This document shows, one piece after another, positions 17,691 to 26,617 of a stretch of DNA of 64,000 nucleotides (position 1 is the first letter of the stretch; each line of letters begins with the position of its first letter). The notes under the pieces were generated by a model. That model was not told where the DNA came from. It saw only the letters and a list, made by a program, of their open reading frames with translations, and did not search any database. The position numbers and the translations under genes are program-made. Source of the DNA: an uncultured Sulfitobacter sp. (GTDB taxonomy: Bacteria > Pseudomonadota > Alphaproteobacteria > Rhodobacterales > Rhodobacteraceae); assembly GCF_947497275.1 (NCBI RefSeq), contig NZ_CANMFS010000003.1, forward strand, positions 248,001-312,000, given 5' to 3'.

Positions 17691-19033
17691 AAACCTTCCT
17701 GTATCCTCGAAGCCAGCTCATTCTGCCGCGCAACCACCCGGGCCAGATCGATCGTCGTTACCTGTCCGTTCCGCACAACACCGCGCCCTTCGACAAACAG
17801 GTCGCGCACGGTTGTCGGCCCGGCCAGCAAGAGCGCAGCATGATCCCAACTGCCTGCCGCCACCACACCGCGCATGTCCCAGACCGCGATGTCCGCCCGC
17901 ATACCTACTGCGATCCGTCCGCAATCCGGCCTTCCCAACACGTCCGCGCCGCCACGGGTCGCGATTTCCAGCGCCGTGCGCGCGCTCATCGCATCCGCGC
18001 CGCCAGCGACCCGCTGCAACAACATCGCCGTACGCGCTTCTGCAACGAGGTTGCCCGCATCATTGCTCGCCGATCCATCGACGCCGAGACCCACGCGCGC
18101 ACCCGCGTCGCGCATCGCGCGCACGGGGGCGATGCCACTGCCGAGCCGGCAGTTGGAGCAGGGGCAATGCGCAATGCCGGTCTGCGTGCGCGCGAAAAGC
18201 GCGATCTCTGAGGCGTCGAGTTTAACGCAATGGGCATGCCATACATCCGGTCCGGTCCAACCGAGGCTTTCGGCATAGGCGCCGGGCCGACAACCGAAGG
18301 TTTCCAGGGAATAGGCGACGTCTTCGTCGTTTTCGGCCAGATGGGTATGCAGCATCACGCCCTTTTCGCGGCCCAGGATGGCCGCGTCGCGCATTAGATC
18401 GCGGCTGACGGAAAAGGGCGAGCACGGGGCGATCCCGACACGGCACAAGGATCCCTCGGCTGGATCGTGAAAAGCGTCGATTACGCGCGTGCAATCGTCT
18501 AGAATGTCGGCTTCGCTCTCGACAAGGCTATCAGGGGGCAGCCCGCCGTCGCTTTCGCCGATGCTCATCGCGCCGCGTGTCGGATGGAACCGCAACCCGA
18601 TATCGGCGGCGGCGTGAATCGTATCTTCCAGCCGCGCGCCGTTGGGATAAAGATACATGTGATCCGAGCTGAGCGTGCAGCCCGACAGCGCGAGTTCCGC
18701 AAGCCCGACCTGCGCGGACACGTAGAAATGCTCGGGCGTGAATCTTGCCCAGATCGGATAGAGGGTCCGCAACCATCCGAACAGCAGCGCATCCTGCACG
18801 CCCGGCACGGCGCGTGTCATGCTTTGAAAAAGATGATGGTGCGTGTTCACCAGGCCGGGTGTCACCAGACAGCCCGTCGCCTGCACGATCTGCGCCCCCT
18901 CGGGTACCGTCAAATCGGAACCGATTGCGGCGACAACGCCGTCGCAGAGGAGAATGTCGCAATCGCGCAGTTCGCGCCGCGCATCGTCCATCGTGACAAC
19001 AGTGGCGGCCGATTTCAGCAGTGTTACGGTCAT
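17687..19033 (-). CDS. 8-oxoguanine deaminase-type amidohydrolase
   Basis: 448 residues, amidohydrolase superfamily, of the subgroup once called hydroxydechloroatrazine ethylaminohydrolase and now linked to 8-oxoguanine deamination. Visible: TPGLVNTHHHLFQSMTRA at about 58-75 (metal ligands), HTHLAEND, WHAHCVKLD, HCPCSNCRLGSG, and GLGVDGSASNDAGN with the catalytic Asp. The NTHHHLFQ form plus the SNCRLGSG segment separate it from chlorohydrolases and cytosine deaminases. Start at 19033 overlaps the hisN-like stop (ATGA). Substrate assignment rests on family; guanine, isocytosine or pterin derivatives are alternatives. Confidence 0.82.
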   Translation of the reverse strand: MTVTLLKSAATVVTMDDARRELRDCDILLCDGVVAAIGSDLTVPEGAQIVQATGCLVTPGLVNTHHHLFQSMTRAVPGVQDALLFGWLRTLYPIWARFTPEHFYVSAQVGLAELALSGCTLSSDHMYLYPNGARLEDTIHAAADIGLRFHPTRGAMSIGESDGGLPPDSLVESEADILDDCTRVIDAFHDPAEGSLCRVGIAPCSPFSVSRDLMRDAAILGREKGVMLHTHLAENDEDVAYSLETFGCRPGAYAESLGWTGPDVWHAHCVKLDASEIALFARTQTGIAHCPCSNCRLGSGIAPVRAMRDAGARVGLGVDGSASNDAGNLVAEARTAMLLQRVAGGADAMSARTALEIATRGGADVLGRPDCGRIAVGMRADIAVWDMRGVVAAGSWDHAALLLAGPTTVRDLFVEGRGVVRNGQVTTIDLARVVARQNELASRIQEGL

Positions 19034-19845
19034 GCGTAGGTCTTTATCGACTGCCCGAGCAGTGCGAGCGCCTCGGCGTGTATCTGGGGGTTTGCTGCGG
19101 CAAGCACGCGGCCACCTTCGTGAGCCGGTCCTCCCTGCCAATCAGTCACGATGCCCCCAGCCGCATGAATCAACGCCAACGGCCCCTGGATATCGTAGGC
19201 CTGCAATCCTGCTTCGATGACCAGATCAATCTGACCGGCGGCCAGAAGCGCGTAGGCGTAGCAATCCATCCCGTAGCGCGTAAGCATCGCGCCGGCCGAG
19301 ACCGCCTCGAATGCCGCGCGCTCCTGTGGGCTGCCGACTTCCGGAAACGTGGTGAATACGATCGCCTCGGACAGAGGCCGCGCAGAGCGCGTTGCTATTG
19401 CGCGGCGCTGATCCGCACGGAACAGGAAGGCACCGTCCGGCGTGCCGATGAACCGCTCGGCGGTATAGGGCTGATCGACAACTCCAATGAAGGGCCCGCG
19501 TTGCCCGCCCACGGCAATCAGCACTCCCCATGTTGGTGTACCCGATACGAAGGCGCGTGTGCCGTCGATCGGGTCTAACACCCAGACCAGCCCGCTGCTG
19601 CCGTCGGTCCGGCCGAATTCCTCTCCAAACACCGCGTCATCGGGACGTTCGGCGGCCAGGATAGCCCGCATTGCCGTCTCCGCGGCCAGGTCGGCCTGCG
19701 TCACCGGATCATAGCCCTGCGCGAGCTTGTTGTCGGTGCTCAGATCGGCGCTTCGGAAAAACGGCAGGATAGCGGCAGCCGCCGCATCTGCCAGAAGATT
19801 CGCGACACGGGTCAAATCACGGATGAGTGCGGGATCATGCTTCAT
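19030..19845 (-). CDS. hisN: Inositol-monophosphatase-family phosphatase, histidinol-phosphatase type
   Basis: 271 residues, Mg2+-dependent phosphatase. Motifs: GEEFGR (74-79), LDPIDGTRAF (90-99), and the C-terminal EAGLQAYDIQGPLALIHAAGG, in which the YDIQ form is typical of the HisN histidinol-phosphate phosphatases rather than SuhB/CysQ (WDxAA). The likely reaction is L-histidinol phosphate to histidinol in histidine biosynthesis; other his genes are not nearby, so this is a family inference. The start at 19845 (MKHDPAL) is preferred over upstream codons. First gene of a tightly overlapped minus-strand operon with the deaminase and CAP lipoprotein. Confidence 0.8.
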   Translation of the reverse strand: MKHDPALIRDLTRVANLLADAAAAAILPFFRSADLSTDNKLAQGYDPVTQADLAAETAMRAILAAERPDDAVFGEEFGRTDGSSGLVWVLDPIDGTRAFVSGTPTWGVLIAVGGQRGPFIGVVDQPYTAERFIGTPDGAFLFRADQRRAIATRSARPLSEAIVFTTFPEVGSPQERAAFEAVSAGAMLTRYGMDCYAYALLAAGQIDLVIEAGLQAYDIQGPLALIHAAGGIVTDWQGGPAHEGGRVLAAANPQIHAEALALLGQSIKTYA

Positions 19846-19905
19846 GTGACATGACCTGTCACCGCGCAGCATCCAAGGCAAGCGTTTCGCCACGCGTCGG
19901 CGGTT

Positions 19906-20280
19906 TCAGGCGACGTCACTCAGAACCCGCGCAAGCTCGAACAGACGCCGACGCTGGTTTTCTGGAATCGCATAGTAAGATCTGATGAGGTCCATAGCTT
20001 CTTTATCCCCGATCAGGTCATCGGGCAGATAATACCCGATATCGCCCGGTGCGTCGTCCTGACTGCGCAGACCTTCGAAGAAAAAGGCGACCGGCACGCC
20101 GAGCGCCTCCGCAATGTCCCACAACCTGGAGGCACTGACCCTGTTGGCACCGGTTTCGTATTTCTGGATCTGTTGGAACTTTATTCCGACAAGCTCGGCA
20201 AGTTTCTGTTGGGTCATGCCGATCAGCCAGCGGCGTTGACGGATTCGTTTGCCAACGTGGTTGTCCACAATGTGCGCCAT
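19906..20280 (-). CDS. XRE-family transcriptional regulator
   Basis: A 124-residue Cro/C1-type regulator. The helix-turn-helix spans about residues 10-65: VGKRIRQRRWLIGMTQQKLAELVGIKFQQIQKYETGANRVSASRLWDIAEAL. This form is widespread in alphaproteobacteria. The C-terminal half (YYLPDDLIGDKEAMDLIRSYYAIPENQRRRLFELARVL) is a conserved helical tail. I prefer ATG 20280 (GAAAGATGAAG upstream) over an in-frame ATG 16 codons earlier. It lies upstream of, and on the same strand as, the hisN-like gene (about 60 bases), but has its own candidate promoter with an inverted repeat at 20403-20421. Target genes unknown. Confidence 0.85.
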   Translation of the reverse strand: MAHIVDNHVGKRIRQRRWLIGMTQQKLAELVGIKFQQIQKYETGANRVSASRLWDIAEALGVPVAFFFEGLRSQDDAPGDIGYYLPDDLIGDKEAMDLIRSYYAIPENQRRRLFELARVLSDVA

Positions 20281-20700
20281 ATCTTCATCTTTCTCTTTGC
20301 TGGCCGCGTTGCGGCCAAATTCGGGCATTTAAAATAATGTCGCCCGCTTATCCAATAAGTTGCATACGTTTCGTTTCAATACCCCTATAGCATACTATTC
20401 TGACCTGTACCGACAACAGGTAAATCACAGTTTTTTTGCCAGGGCGGGCCGTGATCGACCGTGATGGACTGCCTACCCTCAATTCCTTTACCGTCCGTGA
20501 CGATATGCATGGATGATCATGGTTTCGCTAAATTTTGCAGCTTCAAAGGATTTATCAGGGCCACTTGGCCATGCGCGAAGCAATAACGCGACTGCCGAGC
20601 CTAAACTGCCTCGGAAAGCCTTGAAAAGACGATGCCGAGTGCCGATATTGGCCGCAATACCGCGCAATTTCCGACGCGGTCCATCTTTAGGGAGTTTTAC
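20281..20700. other. Divergent intergenic region between XRE regulator and Bax-inhibitor gene
   Basis: 420 bases. It contains the candidate XRE promoter/operator, a short direct repeat CCGTGAT near 20449-20466, and a good AGGGAG ribosome-binding site just before 20701. An in-frame upstream start at 20632 for the Bax-inhibitor gene is not supported by family N-termini. No RNA gene recognised. Confidence 0.5.
20389..20421 (-). promoter_or_regulatory. Candidate promoter and operator of the XRE regulator
   Basis: On the minus strand TTGTCG (20416-20411) and TATGCT (20394-20389) are spaced 16 bases, a plausible -35/-10 pair. The -35 overlaps an inverted repeat, ACCTGT at 20403-20408 and ACAGGT at 20416-20421, seven bases apart, which suits autoregulation. 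Inferred from sequence only. Confidence 0.35.
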
Positions 20701-21477
20701 ATGGCAGACGTGAATACAATCCGGACCCGTGCCGGAAGCCGCACAGCCGCGGTTGATGAGGGCCTGCGCGCGCACATGAACAAGGTCTACGGCACGATGT
20801 CCGTGGGCATGCTGATCACCTTCGCCGCCGCATGGGCAATTTCCGGTCTGGCGGTCACATCCGATCCCGCAGCGGCAACCGCTCAGTTGCGTGAAGGCCA
20901 ATACCTGACGGATCTGGGCTACGCTCTTTACGGATCTCCGCTCAAGTGGGTCGTCATGTTTGCGCCGCTTGCGTTCATCTTCGGCTTCAGCGCCGGCATC
21001 AACCGGATATCTGCCGCGACAGCACAACTGGTGTTCTATGCGTTCGCGCTTGTGATGGGCCTGTCGCTCAGCTCGATCTTCCTTGTCTACACCGGTGTTT
21101 CGATCATCCAAGTGTTTCTGGTGACGTCGATCGCGTTCGCGGGTCTGTCCCTGTGGGGCTACACGACCAAGAAGGACATCTCGGCATGGGGCAGCTTCCT
21201 TATCATGGGGGTCATCGGCCTTATCGTTGCATCCATCGTCAGCATTTTCTTCCCAAATCCTGCGCTTACCTTCGCGATTTCGGCGATCGGCGTGCTGATC
21301 TTCGCGGGTCTGACCGCGTATGATACGCAAAGGATCAAGACCGAATACATCGCCCACGCCCAGCATGGGGACAGCGAATGGCTTGGCAAGGCTGCGATCA
21401 TGGGGGCGTTGAACCTTTATCTGAACTTCATCAACATGTTCATGTTCCTGCTGCAACTGTTCGGAAACCGCGAGTAA
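20701..21477 (+). CDS. Bax inhibitor-1 / YccA family membrane protein
   Basis: 258 residues with seven membrane segments after a soluble N-terminus (MADVNTIRTRAGSRTAAVDEGLRAHMNKVYGTMSVGMLITF). The family feature VYxxMxxGLxxT and the later FAGLTAYDTQRIK are present, and the C-terminus GALNLYLNFINMFMFLLQLFGNR is typical. Homologues include YccA (FtsH modulator), YbhL and the TMBIM Ca2+-leak channels; the exact role is unknown. Start 20701 has AGGGAG at good spacing. A strong intrinsic terminator follows at 21505. Confidence 0.92.
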   Translation: MADVNTIRTRAGSRTAAVDEGLRAHMNKVYGTMSVGMLITFAAAWAISGLAVTSDPAAATAQLREGQYLTDLGYALYGSPLKWVVMFAPLAFIFGFSAGINRISAATAQLVFYAFALVMGLSLSSIFLVYTGVSIIQVFLVTSIAFAGLSLWGYTTKKDISAWGSFLIMGVIGLIVASIVSIFFPNPALTFAISAIGVLIFAGLTAYDTQRIKTEYIAHAQHGDSEWLGKAAIMGALNLYLNFINMFMFLLQLFGNRE

Positions 21478-21504
21478 ACGCGGCACTCTACGCCGGAACG
21501 GGCA

Positions 21505-21538
21505 AGGCCGATCCCCTAGGGATCGGCCTATTTTTTTT
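21505..21538 (+). terminator. Rho-independent terminator of the Bax-inhibitor-1 gene
   Basis: A perfect 11-bp stem (21505-21515 with 21519-21529), three-base loop, then a run of eight T (21531-21538). Placed 28 bases past the stop codon. Confidence 0.95.
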
Positions 21539-21588
21539 GCGCAGCCGTCTGCAACAGATCACTAGACGGAGCCAGGTCCTCGAAACGC

Positions 21589-21610
21589 AAAAGACCGCGC
21601 GATTGCGCGG
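21589..21610 (-). terminator. Probable terminator of rpmG
   Basis: On the minus strand CCGCGC-AATC-GCGCGG (21610-21595) forms a 6-bp GC stem, followed by TCTTTT. It lies about 30 bases past the rpmG stop, facing the Bax-inhibitor terminator. Confidence 0.7.
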
Positions 21611-21640
21611 CCTTGCGGCTGTCAAAGCTGATGCAGGATC

Positions 21641-21808
21641 TTACTTGATCTTGCCTTCTTTGTACTCGACGTGCTTGCGCGCAACTGGGTCATACTTCTT
21701 GATGACCATCTTTTCGGTCATGGTACGCGCATTTTTCTTGGTTACGTAGAAGTGGCCTGTGCCCGCGGACGAGTTCAGACGGATCTTGATCGTGGTTGGC
21801 TTCGCCAT
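21641..21808 (-). CDS. rpmG: 50S ribosomal protein L33
   Basis: A 55-residue ribosomal protein of the large subunit, too short to appear in many ORF scans. It starts [20 protein letters not shown] and continues [31 protein letters not shown], matching the L33 family end to end. It lacks the two CxxC pairs, so it is the zinc-free (C-minus) form usual in alphaproteobacteria. GGAGAAG precedes the ATG. rnpB lies upstream on the same strand. Confidence 0.95.
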   Translation of the reverse strand: MAKPTTIKIRLNSSAGTGHFYVTKKNARTMTEKMVIKKYDPVARKHVEYKEGKIK

Positions 21809-21926
21809 GGTATCTTCTCCTGTGCCGCGCGGGGACTTTGCCGCGCGCGCGTAATCTCTGAGCTTCGGCTTCTACCCGCGCCACACTCCGAGTCAACCCC
21901 GTATCGCGTAAACTGCCAATGCGGGG

Positions 21927-21971
21927 GCGGAAAATTCGAATTTTCCGCGCCGGAATTTTCGAAAATTCCGG
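21927..21971. repeat. Two-hairpin palindromic repeat, copy 1
   Basis: Two perfect 22-bp palindromes side by side: 21927-21948 (GCGGAAAATTC and its complement) and 21950-21971 (CCGGAATTTTC and its complement). They lie just past the 3' end of rnpB on its transcribed strand and may assist termination. A second element of the same design is at 51982-52025. Confidence 0.8.
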
Positions 21972-21985
21972 TCTTCGGTTTCGGA

Positions 21986-22401
21986 TGTTTGCGCGGAAGG
22001 CCTATAAGCCGGATCCTGTCCGAAGGGTCGCCCCTTGTGGATGATCATTCCTCTGACCCTGCCGTTACCGTCAGGGCTACAGCTGCCAACCCGGACCTGC
22101 TGGAGCGAAAGAAGCTCCGCCGCCATGCCTTGCGACCTGACAGGCACGCGGTCCCTATTTGGCATTGCTCCCGGTGGGGCTTGCCTTGCCGCCGCTGTTA
22201 CCAGCGGCGCGGTGGGCTCTTACTCCACCGTTTCACCCTTTCCTTCCACGAAGGAAGGTGGTTTCATTTCTGTGGCGCTGTCCGTCGGGTTGCCCCGCCC
22301 GGGTGTTACCCGGCACCGTCTCTTTCTGGAGTCCGGACTTTCCTCCCCGCAGCCTACGCAGAACGCAAACCGCGCAGCGATCATCCAGCCTTCCGCGCAA
22401 G
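21986..22401 (-). ncRNA. rnpB: RNase P RNA (bacterial type A)
   Basis: The catalytic RNA that processes tRNA 5' ends. On the minus strand the conserved core GGAGGAAAGTCCGGACTCC is followed by the ACAGAAA element, GGTAAGAGCCCACCG-like and GCAAGGCAAGCCCCACCGG-type segments, and AGGATCCGGCTTATAGG near the 3' end (the CCA-binding GGT-like region and J18/2). The ends pair as helix P1: 22389-22401 with 21989-22001 (13 bp), which sets the boundaries to within a few bases. About 416 nt, normal for alphaproteobacteria. Confidence 0.95.
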
Positions 22402-22406
22402 CGCAG

Positions 22407-22436
22407 CGTTAGGCGGTGTGCCTATCCGCGGTCAAT
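22407..22436 (-). promoter_or_regulatory. rnpB promoter
   Basis: On the minus strand TTGACC (22436-22431) and TAACGC (22412-22407) are 18 bases apart, placing the start about seven bases later at the beginning of P1. The TTGACC form is common in strong alphaproteobacterial stable-RNA promoters. Confidence 0.6.
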
Positions 22437-22487
22437 GGGTTTCGCAGCAGAGCGGCGCATTATTCGCAATTATTCGGGAAAAGAGCG

Positions 22488-23123
22488 CTAAAGCAGGAAA
22501 TCGGCGCGCTGCAACGGGCCGCTACGCCAAGGCGCACGGCGCAGCCGTGTGGCTGCAAGTAGTGTCTCAAAGGGGACGTCAGCGGTAAACCCCGCCTTCT
22601 GAGCCGCGCGTATAAATCCAGCCGCCTCCAGATCGCCTTCGGCGAAATCCTGAGCCGGAGCAGCGAGACCGAGCCGTTCCAATCTGGTCCAGTCGAAGCG
22701 CGGACCGGGATCGAATTTGCGCGCCGGTGCCATATCGGAGTGACCGATGATCCCTTCGGGCGGCACGGACCAGCGCGACATGATGCCTGACAGCAAAGTC
22801 TCCAAGGCGCGCATCTGTGGATCGGGAAAGGGATGATCGCCGGCGTTGTCCAGTTCGATCCCGATCGAACGTGAGTTGATGTCGGTCATGTCCCGCCACT
22901 CGCCGGCGCCAGCATGCCAGGCGCGGTCCGCTTCTTCTACCATCTGGATGATGGTGCCGCCTGTGCAGATCAGATAGTGGGCGGAAACCTCGGCGGATGG
23001 ATCGCACAGCCGCTCCAACGCGACCTGCTTGTTTCGCATTGCCGTGTAATGCACCACCACCAGCGAAGGCGTCAGCCCATCACGGCGCGGCCCGCAGTTG
23101 GGTGAGCCGTGCCACACAGGCAC
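22488..23123 (-). CDS. N-acetylmuramoyl-L-alanine amidase (amidase_2 / AmpD-like)
   Basis: A Zn-dependent amidase that cuts the lactyl-Ala bond in (anhydro)muropeptides. Using the GTG at 23123 gives a 211-residue protein starting MPVWHGSPNCGPRR, four bases after the stop of the upstream lipoprotein gene; the longer open frame upstream overlaps that gene and is rejected. Motifs: VVVHYTAM with the first Zn His, YLICTGGTIIQMVEEADRAWHAG with a second His-containing block, SIGIELDNAG, and GHSDMAPARKFDPGPRFDW with the third ligand and catalytic Lys/Asp. No signal peptide, so probably cytoplasmic peptidoglycan recycling. Confidence 0.88.
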   Translation of the reverse strand: MPVWHGSPNCGPRRDGLTPSLVVVHYTAMRNKQVALERLCDPSAEVSAHYLICTGGTIIQMVEEADRAWHAGAGEWRDMTDINSRSIGIELDNAGDHPFPDPQMRALETLLSGIMSRWSVPPEGIIGHSDMAPARKFDPGPRFDWTRLERLGLAAPAQDFAEGDLEAAGFIRAAQKAGFTADVPFETLLAATRLRRAPWRSGPLQRADFLL

Positions 23124-23127
23124 CGAA

Positions 23128-23889
23128 CTATCCGTTGACGTTGCGATAGACCGACGGATCCCAAGTGCAGGCATAGCCGTCCCCATCCGGGTCCATACCC
23201 TTGGGGTCCTTCTCGGGCCCCCCTGCCGAAAGGAAAGCGATCTGCGCCTGATCCTGATGGCGGTACTGCCCGCAGTTCCGGTTGTACTTGCCCGCGGCGT
23301 TGAGACTGAACCGCTTGTAGAGCGTGGTCCCGACCGGGTGGTTTGTCGACAAGGCATAGGCCACGATGTTCGGACCGCTGCCTGTCCGTTCTGGAATCGC
23401 CTGAGGCTGGATTACCTGATACTGCGCCCGGTTTGCGGCGATCCGCGCGGCATCGCTTTCTATGCTGCGCTGGCCGGAAACAGCATCAAAGTTGTTCTCC
23501 TGGCTGATCCCCGTCGCACTGTTGATGACAGCGGGAGCGGGATTGGCCGGGCTGGCGTCAAGCGGTGCGACGCCCGAATTCGCGGCTGCGGCTTCGGCGC
23601 GCGCCGATGCGTCCTGCGCGCCCGTCTGCGCGAGAATCGCGCGTGTCTCGGCCGCTGTCGCCTCGGGCGAACCGGGCGCGGGCAACGGTTGCGCGCTCAC
23701 ACCGGGGGTGGTGGGCAGACCGGGCGTCGAAGACAGACCGCTGGCCAACGCCGCATCGCGGTCGAGACGTTGCGCATCGAACGTCTGGTCAAAACCCACA
23801 CCGAAACGGCTGTCCTCTGGGACCGCAGGTTGACACGCCGCCAGCAAGCCCAGGGCGCAGGACCCCAGAACGAATCGTACAGTCATCAT
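23128..23889 (-). CDS. Excalibur-domain lipoprotein
   Basis: About 253 residues. N-terminal signal ending in a lipobox (LGLLAAC), a long Ala/Pro/Ser-rich linker, then a C-terminal excalibur domain: CGQYRHQDQAQIAFLSAGG and DPDGDGYACTWDPSVYR, with the EF-hand-like DxDxDG calcium loop. Excalibur proteins are extracellular or envelope-located; no enzymatic role is known. Several start codons are possible (ATG 23889 or 23886, TTG 23895). It directly precedes the amidase gene, which suggests a cell-envelope pairing. Confidence 0.82.
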   Translation of the reverse strand: MMTVRFVLGSCALGLLAACQPAVPEDSRFGVGFDQTFDAQRLDRDAALASGLSSTPGLPTTPGVSAQPLPAPGSPEATAAETRAILAQTGAQDASARAEAAAANSGVAPLDASPANPAPAVINSATGISQENNFDAVSGQRSIESDAARIAANRAQYQVIQPQAIPERTGSGPNIVAYALSTNHPVGTTLYKRFSLNAAGKYNRNCGQYRHQDQAQIAFLSAGGPEKDPKGMDPDGDGYACTWDPSVYRNVNG

Positions 23890-23926
23890 CACCAAGCCTG
23901 CTTGTTGTTTTTACATTTGGCGGGGT

Positions 23927-25414
23927 CTACCACCATTTATCCGCCTTGGCTACAAAGCCCGCAGCCCGTTCGAGCGCATAGGCGGAAGACAGCAAGTCGG
24001 ACTCTTCCCACGGACGCCCGATCAGTTGCAGACCCAGCGGCAGACCTTGTTTGTCGATCCCTGTCGGCACAGCGATGCCGGGCAATCCGGCCAGATTGAC
24101 GGTCACGGTGAAGACGTCGTTGAGATACATCTTGATCGGATCGGCGTCGGTCATTTCGCCCAGGCCGAAGGCGGCGGAGGGCGTGGCCGGTGTCAGAATA
24201 CAGTCGATGCCCTCGGCGAAAACGGTGTCGAAATCCTGCTTGATCAGGGTCCGCACCCGGCGTGCGCGGTTGTAGTAGGCATCATAGAACCCTGCCGACA
24301 GGACGTAGGTGCCCACCATGACCCGGCGCTGCACTTCGGGGCCGAATCCTTCTGCGCGTGTCTTCTCGTACATCTCGGTGATGCCATCGCCCGCGTCCAG
24401 CTTGGCGCGGTGGCCATAGCGCACACCGTCATAACGCGCGAGGTTGGATGACGCCTCGGCGGGGGCGATCACATAGTAGGCGGGCAACGCGTATTTCGTG
24501 TGCGGCAGCGAGATGTCGACAATTTCAGCGCCTGCATCCTTCAGCATGGCAGTCCCGTCAGCCCACAGTTTCTCGATCTCTTCCGGCATGCCCTCCATCC
24601 GGTATTCGCGCGGAATGCCGATCTTCTTGCCGCGGATATCGCCCGTCAGCGCCGCTTCGAAATCAGGCACCGCGCGATCTGCCGACGTGCTGTCCTTTGG
24701 GTCGTATCCGGCCATCGCACCCAGCATGATCGCCGCGTCGCGCACGGATTTCGTCATCGGCCCGGCCTGATCGAGCGAGGAGGCAAAGGCGACGACCCCC
24801 CAGCGCGAGCAGCGCCCGTAGGTCGGTTTGATCCCGACTGTGCCGGTGAACGCGGCAGGCTGGCGGATTGAGCCACCCGTATCGGTGCCGGTCGCAGCGA
24901 GGCATAGATCAGCGGCCACAGCAGCGGCGGACCCGCCCGACGAGCCGCCGGGCGTCAACGCCGCATCGGAATTGCCGCGCCGCCACGGATTGACGGCATT
25001 GCCATACACGGACGTCTCGTTGGACGAGCCCATGGCGAATTCGTCCATGTTGAGTTTGCCCAGCATCACAGCACCCGCATCGGCAAGGTTCTGGCTGACC
25101 GTCGATTCGTACTCGGGCAAGAATCCTTCGAGGATTCGGCTGCCCGCCTGTGACGGGACACCCTTGGTGCAAAACAGATCCTTGATGCCGATGGGCAAGC
25201 CGCACATCGCGGGCGCATCACCATCTTTCAGGCGCGTATCGGCGGCGGCGGCACGGTCCAATGCAATATCGGGTGTGTGATGGACGAACGCATTGAGCGC
25301 CCCTGCCCCCTCGATCGCTTTCAGGCAGGCTTCGGTCAATTCCTTCGACGTCGTATCGCCCTTGCGCAGGGCATCGCGGGCGTCAGCAAGGCCAAGTTTG
25401 TTCAGATCAGACAT
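23927..25414 (-). CDS. gatA: Asp-tRNA(Asn)/Glu-tRNA(Gln) amidotransferase subunit A
   Basis: Glutaminase subunit of GatCAB, which amidates Glu-tRNA(Gln) and/or Asp-tRNA(Asn). 495 residues. The amidase-signature triad is in place: Lys78 (GIKDLF), Ser158 in [15 protein letters not shown] and the nucleophile Ser182 in [12 protein letters not shown]. The C-terminal [28 protein letters not shown] is typical. The ATG overlaps the gatC stop by one base. gatB is not within the window. Confidence 0.97.
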   Translation of the reverse strand: MSDLNKLGLADARDALRKGDTTSKELTEACLKAIEGAGALNAFVHHTPDIALDRAAAADTRLKDGDAPAMCGLPIGIKDLFCTKGVPSQAGSRILEGFLPEYESTVSQNLADAGAVMLGKLNMDEFAMGSSNETSVYGNAVNPWRRGNSDAALTPGGSSGGSAAAVAADLCLAATGTDTGGSIRQPAAFTGTVGIKPTYGRCSRWGVVAFASSLDQAGPMTKSVRDAAIMLGAMAGYDPKDSTSADRAVPDFEAALTGDIRGKKIGIPREYRMEGMPEEIEKLWADGTAMLKDAGAEIVDISLPHTKYALPAYYVIAPAEASSNLARYDGVRYGHRAKLDAGDGITEMYEKTRAEGFGPEVQRRVMVGTYVLSAGFYDAYYNRARRVRTLIKQDFDTVFAEGIDCILTPATPSAAFGLGEMTDADPIKMYLNDVFTVTVNLAGLPGIAVPTGIDKQGLPLGLQLIGRPWEESDLLSSAYALERAAGFVAKADKWW

Positions 25415-25701
25415 TATTCGACCACCTTCGGAACGGCAAAGAAACCCTCGCGTGCGTCCGGCGCATTCCTCAGCACCGCTGCCTGCTGGTCGCCGTCCGT
25501 GACCACATCGGCGCGGCGTTGCAATCGCTGCGGCGTCACACTTGTCATCGGCTCCACGCCGTCGATATCCACTTCGCCCAGCTGCTCGATGAATCCAAGT
25601 ATGGTGTTGAACTCCTGCGCCAGCGCCGGCAGGGCGTTAGGCTCTACTTTGATGCGGGCAAGTTTGGCCACGCGGGCGGCGGTGTTTTCGTCGATAGACA
25701 T
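25414..25701 (-). CDS. gatC: Asp-tRNA(Asn)/Glu-tRNA(Gln) amidotransferase subunit C
   Basis: The 95-residue belt subunit of GatCAB. It begins [20 protein letters not shown], the usual GatC start, and includes [25 protein letters not shown], the conserved central block; the C-terminus [18 protein letters not shown] segment matches. TAATG joins it to gatA. Divergent from the UPF0173 gene across about 170 bases that must hold both promoters. Confidence 0.95.
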   Translation of the reverse strand: MSIDENTAARVAKLARIKVEPNALPALAQEFNTILGFIEQLGEVDIDGVEPMTSVTPQRLQRRADVVTDGDQQAAVLRNAPDAREGFFAVPKVVE

Positions 25702-25869
25702 GCGCTTTCCTCATCTGCTTGTCCGTCCTCTACCGCTCCGCCGCCGTCCTCGCAAGTCGCACCCTTCCCGTTGTACCTGCCGGGCGCTGAAAAATCGGGA
25801 TCAGCCCCTCGCCATGCTGCGAAATTCGATTAAGGTTGGCACAAGACGAAACAATCCGGGAGAGATACG

Positions 25870-26568
25870 ATGAAGGTACTTTGGCTTGGCCACAGCGGGT
25901 TCCGCTTTGAAATCGAGGATCAGGTGGTGCTCGTGGATCCGTGGATCACCCAGAACCCCATGCTGGACGAGGCGCACTACAGCGCCGCAACCGAAGGTGC
26001 GACGCATATCCTGGTCACACACGGGCATTTCGACCACATCGCGGACGTGGTGCGGGTGTCCAAGGACACCGGTGCGCCGGTCTCGGGGATGGTCGAGCTG
26101 GCGCAGTATCTTCACGGTGAGGGCGCTGTGGAAGGTGTCGCATTCAATATGGGCGGTACGATCTCTATCGGTGACAAAGTCAGCGCGAGCATGGTCCCCG
26201 CGTCGCATTCTTCCACAGCGGATGTGGATGGGGAAAAGCCCTACATGGGCAGCGAAAGCGGTTTCATTCTGCGCGGTGAAGGTCACACCATCTATATTTC
26301 AGGCGATACCGGCCTGATGGCGGATATGGACTGGATCGGCGATTACCATAAGCCCGACATCGGAATCCTGTCCGCAGGCGGGCATTTTACGATGGATATG
26401 GACATGGCCGCCTATGCCGCGCGCCGGTATTTCGCATTCAAGACGCTGATTCCGTGTCACTACCGCACCTTCCCCGCCCTCGCGCAATCGGCGGAGGCAT
26501 TGACCGCGGGCGTGCCGGACGGCACCCGTGTGATTGAACCCGAAGTGATGAAGGCCATCAACCTCTAG
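25870..26568 (+). CDS. UPF0173 metal-dependent hydrolase (metallo-beta-lactamase fold)
   Basis: 232 residues starting MKVLWLGHSGFRFE. Metal site THGHFDHIADV (HxHxDH), later ASHSS, SGDTGL and PCHYRTFP. This matches UPF0173/YtkL-type hydrolases, whose physiological substrate is not known. GGGAGAG lies before the ATG. Monocistronic or followed by the SDR gene after 49 bases. Confidence 0.9.
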   Translation: MKVLWLGHSGFRFEIEDQVVLVDPWITQNPMLDEAHYSAATEGATHILVTHGHFDHIADVVRVSKDTGAPVSGMVELAQYLHGEGAVEGVAFNMGGTISIGDKVSASMVPASHSSTADVDGEKPYMGSESGFILRGEGHTIYISGDTGLMADMDWIGDYHKPDIGILSAGGHFTMDMDMAAYAARRYFAFKTLIPCHYRTFPALAQSAEALTAGVPDGTRVIEPEVMKAINL

Positions 26569-26617
26569 CCACGGAGGCGCTCGGCCCTATGTCACGCTTC
26601 AACAACGGAGTAGTGAC

